The position numbers were made by a program, and so were the translations under genes. Below are positions 24,632-34,488 of a DNA stretch of 64,000 bases, piece by piece (the stretch's first letter is position 1; each line of letters starts with the position of its first letter). The notes under the pieces are model-generated. The model ran no database searches, was not told where the DNA came from, and saw only the letters and a list, made by a program, of their open reading frames with translations. The DNA is taken from assembly GCF_030272615.1 (NCBI RefSeq), contig NC_081407.1:375017018-375081017 (forward strand). The letters run 5' to 3'. The stretch is from Cryptomeria japonica. Taxonomy: Eukaryota; Streptophyta; Pinopsida; Cupressales; Cupressaceae.

Positions 24632-25645
24632 GATAGTAGAAAAGAAGATTTCAAAGAATCAGGAAAAGTGCAAGAAAGAAGGCACAAGAGACACCCCCCC
24701 TTTTCACTAGTCTCAGAAATCACCTCCCCAAATATTATAAGGTTGGCACTTTATAATTAGTGCATTTACAAGGCTTTTTATCAGATTACAATTCTTTTAA
24801 GAAACTAATAGAGATATAAAATACAAATAATTTGAGACAAGATCTGAAACAAATTATCCTTATAACTTCTTAATTTATCTCAATACCTTTCCAACAACTA
24901 TTAGTTTTTGAAAAATAGAGTTGTGAGGAGAAAGATATGACCAGTTGAAGAGAAAATGAAGTAGCTGATACAACCTTTAATATCTGATAGACAAAGGCAA
25001 AAAATTTCAATTAGACCTACAATAATGGAGAGTTCTCATTTCCATCTTTCTGTCAAGTATTTGTTTGCAAAAATCTGACACCCGAGGCAAAAGTTGTGCA
25101 ACTTTTAAGAAAGGTTGTTGAATTTCCTTGATAGAAAAATGGCTTAGGCCCTATTCAAACTCGATTTCTACAAAATTTATTCATTTTCTGGAAATACCAT
25201 CCAAAACCCAGAAGTTTTTCGATGCTGGGAAGAAAACTCAAAAATCATTTTTTTTTTAAGTGAACAGAAGTTGGAATACTAAAGCCAAAATAAAAACAGC
25301 TCCGGTAAAAAAAAATTACTCTGATTTTTTACTGTGTCCTCCAAACTCTGATTTTGGTGAAGTAAAAGTCACTTTTGACTTTGTCAAGCTTTATGGACAC
25401 TCTGGAAATTCTTATTAAGCTTCCAATATTACCACAAAACTCCAATCACCCGGATCTTACAAGAACACATACATGTAAACTAGATTTAACTAGAAGCTAT
25501 TTTCCTTTAAACTGTTCTGATTCTCCAGATCACACGAGAATGCAGGAGAAGAGCATACTTAGTTTTTAAGGAAAATATTAGCTATATAAAAGTCTCAAAT
25601 CCCTCAAATAAATAAAAAAAAACAATGAGCTATACCAGACAATAA
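24632..25645 (-). other. Copia-1 untranslated leader
   Basis: The interval between the primer-binding site and GAG, about 1 kb and AT-rich, with no conserved frame. It would hold the packaging and leader region. Confidence 0.6.
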
Positions 25646-25657
25646 GCTCTGATACCA
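25646..25657 (-). other. Copia-1 primer-binding site
   Basis: GCTCTGATACCA on +, TGGTATCAGAGC on the coding strand, directly after the 5' LTR. This is the initiator-Met-tRNA complement common to plant copia elements. Confidence 0.92.
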
Positions 25658-26299
25658 TGTGAGATTCTGCTAGAAGCGAGAACCGAGCCAAGATCTAATG
25701 TCGGTTGTAGATCACATGCAACTCCTCACGCAATAGATGATCAAAGATAAAAATAGCTGAATGAAGATAATTTTGATATGAGAGAGGAATAGAGACAAAG
25801 AAGAGAATTTGGAGAAGACTCTCACCGAGCTATCAGTTCACCTGCTTGACTAGTGAAGGTGAGAGTATAATGCTTATTATATAGAAAAATATAAGCATAT
25901 ACATCCAAGGGGTGCATTAACTCCTATTCCCCATAAAAAGTGGGAGGTTTTACCTTCTTGGTAAATGCCAAAACATGTGGCATAACCTCCTTACATGAAG
26001 ACAAAAAAGGAGCTGAGAAAGTTGGCACATAAGGCCAAAAGAGGGTGTGAAATCCAACTACCCCATAACCCACTTAGGAAATGACAAAATAGTGGTTATG
26101 AGAGGCGGCACAACAAGCCAAAAGAGGGTGTGTAACTCAACTACCCATGTGAGGTGGAGAGTTACACATGTAGCTAAAGTATTTTGCCATGTGTCCTCAT
26201 ATAAACCACTCCTATTAACCTAAGCAAGCTTAAATAATATATGTGTAGGAAAAAATAAATACCCCCTAACATAAGGAAAATAAAAAACCTACACTAACA
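25658..26299 (-). repeat. Copia-1 5' LTR (right on the + strand)
   Basis: 642 bp, TGTGAGATTCTG to CTACACTAACA. Differences from the left LTR are few and mostly transitions. Confidence 0.93.
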
Positions 26300-26304
26300 A
26301 AAGA
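26300..26304. repeat. Target-site duplication AAAGA, right of Copia-1
   Basis: Identical to 18064-18068. Removing Copia-1 and one copy restores the reading frame of the TE1 transposase exon (..CVEPKR then KLTTTI..). Confidence 0.95.
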
Positions 26305-26560
26305 AAATTGACAACCACAATCATTGACGAAGAGGGTATTGAGTACCCAATAGGGTCAGTTGTCGTGATAGGAACATGGCTTAGGAGATACCCTATCAAA
26401 CCTTCATTTCTTTAACCTTGTTGTTGCAACAAATATTCATTTGATGAAGTATCGTGGTAGACCTCATAACAATAATTTATTGAAAGTTCATGAATCTGAC
26501 CACGAGACAATACTTGATACAATACGGGTTAGAGCCGATTCAGAAGGCTCACTTGATTGA
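26305..26560 (+). pseudogene. TE1 transposase C-terminal exon
   Basis: Reads KLTTTIIDEEGIEYPIGSVV, then, after a frameshift near 26380, FNLVVATNIHL, LLKVHESDHETILDTI and a final SLD-stop at 26558-26560. The TE2 gene ends the same way (LWILSMEDHKTIIDAF and then YGITE-stop), so this is the true C terminus. It was separated from the rest by Copia-1. Confidence 0.7.
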
Positions 26561-26635
26561 TTCTACAGTTCAGAGTAGAATGATTTTGAGAGTTTTGTAT
26601 ATATCATCGATGAATTGTTCTATATTCATTTTTTC

Positions 26636-26886
26636 TATATATAAATGCCCATGAGCTGATTTGTACATGTTTAGGGGTATAATTTTGTATATTTAAATGG
26701 CAATGAGCTGATTTGAACATATTTAGATGCCAAATTTTGTATATTGAAATGGCGATGAGCTGAATCGCACATATTGTAATGCCAAATTTTGTATAAAAGC
26801 CCATGAGATGATTTGAAATAATTTTTTTTGTATATTCAAATAGCCAAGAGCTGATTTGACCATATTTAAAAGCAAATTTTTGAATA
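26636..26886. repeat. Five-copy tandem repeat, about 50 bp
   Basis: Copies of (A)TGAGCTGATTTG, a short spacer and AATTTTGTATA recur at 26653, 26705, 26757, 26805 and 26848. They lie in TE1 directly after the transposase. Confidence 0.8.
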
Positions 26887-27149
26887 ATATGTGACAATGT
26901 TTTGTGAGTATTTTTTGTGTCTATGTTGTGTGACTATATTTTGAGTTTATGTGATGTGATAAGGCCAATCATGACCATTATTGATAAGCTCAATCATGAG
27001 AATTCTTGATTCTTGTATAATCATGGATAACTATTTGAGTCATTATTGGGTCATAGGAGTCATAGATTGAGTTTAGATACAATTTGAGCAAAAAATGTCA
27101 TTATTGTCAAAAAAGTTATAAAAAATGTTGTCAAGCAACTTGTACATCG

Positions 27150-28700
27150 TGTCGGTAGGGTATGACTCTCAAAATTCTGACGCTTTGGGATGCACGAGAG
27201 GAGTATGCCTAGCATAAGCCTACCCACTCAGACGCACTCGTGACGTCGGTTTGTGTACAAGACAAACCGAATCAACTCTAGCCTATCTTGCAACTTTGCA
27301 TTGCATGCAACTGATGGTTTTTGTAGCAAGCAAAAAATGCTACCAATTGAAAATGGCTTTGAGTCATAAAAATATGAGATAGACCCTTATAGAGGAGCCT
27401 CATGTGACCCCACAAGTTCAAATGGATCAATCATATGTGTCCTGGATTGGAAGAAATAGTCTGTCAAAGTTTGACAATTTTTCGGACTCAAGGCACTTGA
27501 GAGATTGCGCCAGTAGGGTATGACTCTTGATGTTCTGGTGCTTTAGGATGAACGAGAGGAGTATTCCTAGTGTAAACCTGCCCAACTAGATGCGCTCGTG
27601 ACGTCAGTTTGTGCACACGACAAACTAAATCAATTCTAGCCTATCTTGCAACTTTGCATTGCATGTAACTGGCGGCTTTTGCAACAGGCAAAAAAATGCT
27701 ACGAATTGAAAATGGCTCCGAGTCGTCAAAAACCAAGATAGGCCATTATAGAGGAGCTTCATGCAACCCCACAAGTTCAAACAGATCGATCATGTGTCCT
27801 GGACTGGAAGAAACGGTCCATCAAAGTTTGATAATTTTTTTGGACTCATGGTACTTGAGAGACCGTGCCGGTAGGGTATGACTCTCGACTTTTTGATGCT
27901 TTGGGATGCATGAGTGGAGTATGCCTAGTGCAAAAATGTCCACCAAGACACACTCGTGATGTCGGTTTGTGCATACGATGAATCGAATCAATTCTAGCCT
28001 ATCTTGCAACTTTGCATTGCATGCAACTGATGGTTTTTGCAGCAGGCGAAAAAATGTTACCAATTGAAAATGGCTCTGAGTCGTCAAAAACTGAGATAGG
28101 CCATTGTAGAGGAGCCTCATGCGACCTCATAGGTTCAAATAGATTGATCATATGTGTCTTGGTTTGGAAGAAACAGTCCATCAAAGTTTGACAATTTTTG
28201 GACTCAGGGCACTTGAAAGATAGCGTCGATAGGGTATGACTCTCGACGTTCCGGGGATTTGGGATGCATGAGAATAGCATTCATATTATAAAATATCCCA
28301 CTTGGATGCGCTCATGACGTTGGTTTGTGCACACGATGAACCAAATCAATTCTAGCCTATCTTGCAACTTTGCAATGCATGCAATTGACGATTTTTGCAA
28401 CAGGCAAAAAAATGCTACCAATTGAAAATGGCTTCAAGTCATCGAAAACTGAGATAAGCCATTGTAGAGGAGCCTTGCGCAACCCCACAGGTTTAAACAT
28501 ATCAATCATATGTGTCCGGGATTGGAAGAAACAGTCCATCAAAGTTTGACAATTTTTTGGACTCAAGGCACTTGAGAGATCGCGCCGGTAGGGTATGACT
28601 CTTGATGTTCTGATGCTTTGGGATGCATGAGAGGAGCATGCCTAGTGTAAACCTTCCCAATCGGACATGCTCATGATGTTGATTTATTCACACGAGAACC
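27150..28700. repeat. 358-bp tandem repeat, about 4.3 copies
   Basis: The landmark GGGTATGACTCT lies at 27158, 27516, 27874, 28232 and 28591, a spacing of 358 or 359 bp. Each unit includes TCTAGCCTATCTTGCAACTT and GAAAATGGCT landmarks. The copies are diverged. Minus-strand frames (27821-28566) share motifs between copies only because of the repeat. Confidence 0.95.
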
Positions 28701-28742
28701 AAAATTTGACCATTGCGAGCATGAGGGTTCTCTCGCACCACA

Positions 28743-29090
28743 CACATATTGTTGTTTATATTCATATTGTCGATTTTTGTTTATATTCATATTGTCGATT
28801 TTTGTTGTTTATATTCATATTGTTGATTACATAGGAAAATATTCATTTAAATTTATAAAATGGCAGCCACAAAATACAATGAATACACAATAATGAACTG
28901 AATACAAGGAGTTTTGTAGGGTTAATTCGACATTTTAAATTTTTTATCAAATCATATTCCATGATTGCAATATTTAATATCATATATTTTTGTTGTTTAT
29001 ATTCATATTGTTGATTACATAGGCAAATGATCAATTAACTTTATAAAAGGACATCCACAAAATATAATGAATATACAATAATGAACTTAG
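28743..29090. repeat. Short tandem and direct repeats
   Basis: TTTATATTCATATTGTCGAT occurs three times in 28755-28830. A unit TTTATATTCATATTGTTGAT then ACATAGG, continuing through CCACAAAATA, occurs at about 28803-28880 and again at 28994-29065. Confidence 0.75.
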
Positions 29091-29113
29091 TACATATTTA
29101 TTAGATCGAATAT

Positions 29114-29115
<2 letters not shown>

Positions 29116-29183
<68 letters not shown>
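29116..29183. repeat. (TA)n microsatellite
   Basis: About 68 bp of uninterrupted TA. The Tyr/Ile frame across it is an artefact. Confidence 0.95.
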
Positions 29184-29185
<2 letters not shown>

Positions 29186-29324
29186 AAAAAAGGCATGTCT
29201 GCCAAGTCAATACAATTAATACAAAAATGTGGCATATGCCATGTCCAAATCGATATGCAATAAAAATATAGAATATATCTACATGTATTGGTCATTCTAT
29301 GGCCACAACTAACACTATATGATC

Positions 29325-31935
29325 CTAAACTTGTGGTGGATCATCAAAATCGAGCCTCATCGATGCAGTACATGGCTCTGTAGATGGCTGCAAAACAACA
29401 ATTCAAAAGCCAAGTTAGAATTATTTTGTAGAAAATAGTTTATAGTTAACAACATAACTATGCATTTAACTATAATTCCTTTGCAATTGAAATGTAGATT
29501 ACCTCATCGGCTGATCTCAGAGCTAATTTCTTCACTCTCCTGTCCTTGTCACTCTTAGGAGTTTTCTTGAAGATGAACTTAAAAGGATCCACGTTATGGT
29601 CGAACCACGAAGGGGGCTATTGTAGATTAAATATATAATTAGTACAATGTACTAACATAAATACATAAAAAATAATTAAAAAATATAATATAGAGAACAA
29701 TGACGTATCGGTGCCTGAGATGCTTCTCAAATGGACTGAGGATGGCTCACCATCGATGGAGAAACTATCGCTATTATCTATACAAAAAATGATCAAAGAT
29801 TAAATACAATCAATATAATAATAAGTATTGTAGGTTAAAAATAATTAATGTAATATATCAAACAAAAGTGTATCGAATCTTGAGATGCTTCTCCAGTGCA
29901 AGGAGGAGGGCTCGCCATTGATGAAGCAACTATGGATATTTACTGTATGAAAAAAATATAAGATTATAATTTATTACAAGTTCACATGTACACATGAATA
30001 TAATCATGAAATCAAGAAAATAAAGTAGAGATACATACCTCCGCCCTCTCTCGATCCACAGATGAATCAGGTGCATTCAACAAATCCACATAGATCAATG
30101 GTCGTTGTACATGTAAAATAGACAAAAAACACTATTCAATCTACAAACCCCAACTAAGACTTGATTTCAACATTTTCAAACAATTGTACAACTAAAAATG
30201 TGTTCAATTACCTTCTTCCCATGTTTTGGCGTCTTCGAGGAATTCTTTTTCTTAGGATGAGGCCTAGACGTGGAGGGGGCACCCTAAAAAAATAAAATTA
30301 ACATGAGATATTAGTACAGATAATATATTAAACATAATTTTAAAAATCTAAAATGAAATGACATGCATATTCTCTCAAAACAATACATAAAAAAGGTTGT
30401 ACAAAATATGATACTGTATATCCTTGTAGGCCAAAATTGATCACTGAGAGCGTGGTGTCATGAATCTAGGACATTTGGTCCCCTGTCAACACCTACAAAC
30501 CAAAAATTGTACCAAGCATTAAAGATAGCTAGTATATCTTGTAATTTTTTTGAATTCAAAGTGTACTCTTCTATTTTAACATGTTACAAAATTTATGCCT
30601 TAGGCATCGAAGTTGCAGCTGTAGTAACTGCAGGAGGAGTATGGGATACCGCTATTGCATCCTAAAATGCATATTATTTGTATCAATTTAAATTGATGTA
30701 TAAATGAAAATTCATTTATTTAATTACAAATTTTAAGTGATTGATATATAAAATGCTATGAATTCAAATCAACACACCTATGTCTATCGCTGATGGGGAA
30801 ACAACATTTGTATCAACTCCTCTATCGGTGCCACATCCTCAGACATGCAAGTTTGACATATACTCTCACAAATCGTTCATGAATGAGATGTGGATCCATC
30901 TACAGCTGCCTCGTCATCTATCCCTAAGCATACCCCCGAGCAACTGACACACACATGCTGAATGGACTCTTTATCGCCACTAGGAGCAACTAATGGCTCA
31001 TCATCTAGTACAAGAGGGTGTGCTAACTGTGTCCCATGCTGGATAATGGCACCAATTAATGCTATGGCTACGTGAAGAGTCGGTAGCTCCATCGACTCTT
31101 TCAGCTCTATTGGGACAACCTGATGCACCTTGGGTTTGGGTGCTAGGGGGCAACGACTCTCCGGGGCTACTCGCCTACGGGCTCTAGGTCTATCTTGGGC
31201 AGAGCCGCCACCTCTACCATGGAACTCCCTCATGTCAAAATAGTTTGACCACACATTGAGGACAAACTCACAGTACACTTTTCTCAAAAAATACAATGGC
31301 ACCTCATAATTATTATAAGGTATATCATCAAAGACCATCCACCACCTCTGCCAAAAAAGATTCTTCATCTACACATTGGTACACCAATGTATGGGAAACC
31401 TCTTTGCATTAAGAGGTAACGACTGACCAGTTTTAGGATCAACAAAAATGGCACATATTTGTTGTTTACTAATATTTTTGTTTTTCACTCCCCGTATGAT
31501 AACCCACTAGCATAGTATTGATGACACATACCCCTAAAGTTTCCCCATTTTGTAATTTGTGTGGAAATGGCTGTGGCACCACTAGATAATGTTTCTAGGC
31601 TAGTGGCGAGGGATTTATGATGCTCAAGCTCAGATGTTTTCAATTTATTAATCAGTCTATTTATTTTAGATGTGTTTTGCCCTAACTGATTAATCAATTG
31701 CTCCTATGTTTCAGGTGTATAGTCAAAAGGAGGAACTAGAGGTCCATCTTGTGGGTTTTGTTTGAGGTTTTTAGGAGGTGCATTTTGTTTTTGTTGTTGT
31801 GGATTATCATAATCTAATTTTTGAAAAAAAGAATAAAAAAACCTAATCAAAATAAACGAAATTAAATTCAAAACGTAAAACAGATTGAATAAACGAGAAA
31901 GGTAGAAAAAAATTAAGAAAAGCCAACCTTAATCC
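29325..31935 (-). pseudogene. TE1 ORF2: unrecognised multi-exon transposon protein
   Basis: A gene convergent to the transposase, of unknown function. The N-terminal part (about 31490-31820) is Gln/Pro-rich and then coiled-coil-like (INQLGQNTSKINRLINKLKT), ending HQYYASGLSYGE. The next block reads CAIFVDPKTGQSLPLNAKRF, then after a stop MKNLFWQRWWMVFDD and NYEVPLYFLRKVYCEFVLN (about 31260-31376). Downstream to 30877 is a Pro/Ala-rich tail with CVSCSGVCLG. Further likely exons lie at about 30235-30285 (STSRPHPKKKNSSKTPKHGKK), 29880-29940, 29705-29765, 29515-29620 (WFDHNVDPFKFIFKKTPKSD) and 29325-29390 (RLDFDDPPQV-stop). TE2 has the same block order. A frameshift after GLSYGE and a stop before MKNLF mark it as dead. 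It could be an accessory DNA-binding or assembly factor; that is conjecture. Confidence 0.65.
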
Positions 31936-32039
31936 ATATCGTTTGGTGGAGAAATGAGGTAGCCCGTTTGTAGTTTCATGGAGGAAAGGGAGGAAGAAAC
32001 ATCATGATCACGGAAAAATAAGATCGAGTTCTTTAAAAA

Positions 32040-32275
32040 AATTTTTTTTGACAAGTACCGCGTACGTCGTTTTTTAGGGCTTATGAGCGCGTACACGCTC
32101 ACTTTTCTAAAAACAACGTGTATGAGCTCACTTTCTTAAAGACAGCTCGTACACGCTCACTTTCCTAAAGATAATGTGTACACAGTATCTTTTTTAGGCT
32201 CAGGAACAACGAACCTAAACGTGTACAGAGTGATTTCAAATTTTAGAACTGTGTACGCGCTGCTTGTTTTTTCAT
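32040..32275. promoter_or_regulatory. TE1 right subterminal motif cluster
   Basis: At least seven motif variants in 230 bp: ACCGCGTACGTCG, GAGCGCGTACACGCTCAC, AACGTGTATGAGCTCAC, CTCGTACACGCTCAC, ATGTGTACACAGT, AACGTGTACAGAGTG and CTGTGTACGCGCTGC. Three are followed by TCACTTTCCTAAAGA-like spacers, giving a local 50-bp periodicity. They mirror the left cluster at 14300-15240. Confidence 0.65.
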
Positions 32276-32304
32276 GTTTTTTTTGGGTGGTGTCCACTTT
32301 TCTA

Positions 32305-32328
32305 ACCACCATCTTTGTGCACATACCC
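32305..32328 (-). repeat. TE1 right terminal inverted repeat
   Basis: ACCACCATCTTTGTGCAC followed by ATACCC, the reverse complement of the left TIR with one mismatch. Confidence 0.9.
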
Positions 32329-32332
32329 ACAA
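32329..32332. repeat. Target-site duplication ACAA, right of TE1
   Basis: Matches 13451-13454. The satellite sequence resumes with CATACC directly after it. Confidence 0.85.
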
Positions 32333-32640
32333 CATACCCCCTAGGACACCATATGACCCCACAGGATCATATAGTGTCCTAAGGGGTCATATGGGGTACT
32401 AAGGCCCACACATGTGTGACCCCTTAGGAACCCATGCGACCCCTTTTAAAATCCTAGTAGGTACAACATACCCCCTATGGCACCATATGACCCCATAGGA
32501 TCATATAGCGTCCTAAGGGGTCATATGGGGTCCTAAGAGGCCACACATGTGTGACCCCTTAAGACCCCATATGACCCCTTTAAAGTCCTAGTAGGTACAA
32601 CATACCCCATAGTACATACTAGGAGTTATAAAGACCTGAA
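32333..32640. repeat. Dyad-rich satellite array, right block
   Basis: About two units of the satellite seen at 10150-13454, in the same phase (CATACCCC then TAGGACACCATATGACCCC). The edge reads ACATACTAGGAG and GACCTGAACGACCCCTAA, like the left edge of the array near 10180-10290 (ACATACTAGGAC, GACATGAACAACCCCTTAA). Confidence 0.9.
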
Positions 32641-33537
32641 CGACCCCTAATTTCAATTATTAAAAAAGTACAAAAACTACAAATAATTACAAATATCTTA
32701 AAAATAAGGTTTAATAAAATCTAAATAATATTTAGTTTAATATAACATACTTAAAAAAAGTTGAAGCCTTCTAATATTAGATATTTATTTAATTAAAAAT
32801 AAAAAATAATATAACATACTGGAAAAAATTTGAAGCCTTCTTCCAAAATCTTAAAAACATTTGAAAATATTCGTCGCTTTATATAAAAAATGTCGCTTTT
32901 ATTTGCAAAAAAATTGAATTAATTGAAAATGAATTATTTGATTTCACACACTTTTATTTTCATATTTTAAAAGAAAAAAAATTCATCATTTGTATGGGTT
33001 TGAAGAGGCATGGTCGCTCAAATGACCGGTCACGTCGGCCTCTAACGATCCAGTTGGAAGGGTTCCGACTGGAATGTCCCAAGTGGTAGCCACATCACCA
33101 AATTTGAAAAATTTCTGAAACTTCTGACTTCTGCAGCAAAATTCTACAAGTAAATTCAATTAATAAAAAAAATAAAAACCCTTTTCTAGATATCAAAGCC
33201 AAGAATCTACTCATATATTTTTTATGATGTTTTGATTAGATTTAATATATATTATTTCAAAAAGACTACAAGTAGGTATTATAATGTTCGATAAGAGGCT
33301 GGTTTGAAAAAAAATAAAATATTGAATCACCTCAAAAAAAATTGAAAAAAATATGGTTTGCTAGAGAAGAGAGTCTTCTCCAAAAGGGTATTTTTTGTTT
33401 TTTTATTATCAAAAATTAAATAAACAAAATTGGGTAGGAGATAAAAACCATCAAATTCAGGTATGTTCGACTTTAAAATGTTATAATGAAGAAAATATAC
33501 ATCAAAACTTAATTTTTTATTTTTATGCACTGTATAT
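32641..33537. other. AT-rich spacer, nothing recognised
   Basis: Contains a short GC-richer island at 33000-33110 with GATCCAGTTGGAAGGGTTCC, which slightly resembles 9745-9780. No gene motif. A 90-codon minus frame (33327-33599) runs into the Copia-2 LTR and is chance. Confidence 0.45.
33533..33537. repeat. Target-site duplication TATAT, left of Copia-2
   Basis: TATAT precedes TGTAAGG here and follows CCCAACA at 39547-39551. Confidence 0.9.
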
Positions 33538-34432
33538 TGTAAGGAAGTTAAGTAGCAGAAACAACTTCCTACACTAACCTTGAGAGGAGGGTAATGCAAA
33601 ACTTTTTCAGATCGTTACAACAGTTATAGAAAAATAGAAATAGATATAATAGCATTCATACCACAACACAGTGATTTACGTGGAGAAAACCCTTTCAGGA
33701 AAAAAACCCCGCACTCCAAAAGCAGCTCAATATTTTATTCAGCAATCAAAAACAGATTACAACATACTTGCAGAGCAAGCTCTTCGCAGGAGTACCACTA
33801 ATCAGAGATTCAGAGGCAATTCAATAGCCATAAGACTCTCTTACACCCAACCTCTATCTCACACACCTCATAAATAGGAGATACAATACAAGAAACCGTC
33901 AAACGGTATTACAAAACCATGGGCTAAAACCACCCAATAAGGTGTAGCCAACCTTATCTCCCTTCTAGATGCCCTATGACATGTTAAAGCACACATCAAC
34001 ACGTGTCGCTCTCTTTTACAGCTCATTTATGTATCCGATACAAATTATTTTTCCTATTTTAGGAGTACAAACTTCCGGAGGCCATAACTTGAGAACCGGG
34101 TGTCCGATTGACGAACCGTTTGAAGCCTCGGAAAGCTCGCGAAGTGCTCTATCACCTCATAACACTGCACCGGTTATGGCCACTTTTCAGGGCATTTCGG
34201 AGCCTCTAAAGCCCCCAAAATTAAGTTTAAACATTTTATCGCACCCCTCCAAGATGAAAACTTTAATATCTTCAAAACTAGCTGTGACCTTGCGACGCAA
34301 CTTTATCGGAATGCTTATCTAGCCAACCAAAAGCTTCAGGGAGAGTTTCGCACCATTTCATGCTCAAATGAAAACTTACTATAAATATTAACCTCACATA
34401 AATGCAAGGTTGAGACACCATTTTTCCCAATA
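33538..34432 (-). repeat. Copia-2 3' LTR
   Basis: About 895 bp, TGTAAGGAAG to TTCCCAATA. The final CA is TA here while the partner ends CAACA. Differences from the other LTR are mostly C/T and G/A, as expected from decay of methylated cytosines. Confidence 0.93.
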
Positions 34433-34445
34433 AATCTCCCACTTG
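34433..34445 (-). other. Copia-2 polypurine tract
   Basis: AATCTCCCACTTG on +, CAAGTGGGAGATT on the coding strand, adjoining the 3' LTR. Confidence 0.8.
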
Positions 34446-34488
34446 TCGAACACCTTGCAAGAGCGGAAGGGAATGTCAACACAATGAA

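Larger units (their letters stand above)
18069..26299 (-). mobile_element. Copia-1: complete LTR retrotransposon, minus strand
   Basis: 8231 bp including a 1.6-kb solo LTR inserted in it, so about 6.6 kb in its original state. It has two LTRs, a primer-binding site, a polypurine tract and copia-order GAG, protease, integrase, reverse transcriptase and RNase H, all on the minus strand. It sits inside an exon of the TE1 transposase with target duplication AAAGA. Stops and frameshifts interrupt the polyprotein, so this copy is not autonomous. The LTRs differ only at scattered sites, which suggests a moderately recent insertion. Confidence 0.95.
15558..26560 (+). pseudogene. TE1 transposase, broken and split by Copia-1
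   Basis: A DDE-type cut-and-paste transposase gene in pieces. An N-terminal region follows an ATG at 15558, with stops soon after and a good frame at 15782-16186. FWHDNTRVSPNQRDVVRRR lies at about 16410-16470. A Cys/His-rich stretch (CLEGSCAICGGLQHLPRCVH) lies near 16731-16791. The core has IIDFDENYTLQPQNEVQS at about 17026-17080, SDNCTAQFKNARMFYW at about 17295-17342 and HGKGEHDGARACVKRAL at about 17403-17452, which give the likely catalytic acidic residues. A stop at 17281 separates the first two core motifs. The next exon starts after an intron near 17985 (GHVYVVVA) and runs to 18068, where Copia-1 is inserted; coding resumes at 26305. The same domain order occurs in TE2. Similar DFAENY and HGKG..DG..G..VKR proteins are known from animal transposon-derived families; the superfamily is not certain. 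Confidence 0.75.
13455..32328 (+). mobile_element. TE1: complete DNA transposon with TIRs, two genes
   Basis: 18,874 bp, or about 10.6 kb once the nested Copia-1 and its target duplication are removed. Both ends are present, as 24-bp inverted repeats with one mismatch (GGGTAAGTGCAC and GGGTATGTGCAC inward). They are flanked by the 4-bp duplication ACAA, and the empty site can be read from neighbouring satellite units. Inside, in order: left subterminal GC-rich motifs, a broken + strand transposase gene, tandem repeats, a broken - strand gene of unknown function, and right subterminal motifs. The 4-bp duplication and GGG ends fit what is reported for Sola-type elements, and the transposase motifs exclude hAT, CACTA, Mutator and Harbinger types. 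The superfamily name is inference. Confidence 0.85.

Noticed and set aside
27821-28566. Three minus frames sharing motifs
   Set aside because: They fall on successive 358-bp tandem repeat units and share sequence for that reason only.
13455-32328. TE1 as a CACTA, Mutator, hAT or Harbinger element
   Set aside because: Ends are GGGT rather than CACTA, the duplication is 4 bp rather than 3, 8 or 9, and the transposase lacks the motifs of those groups.
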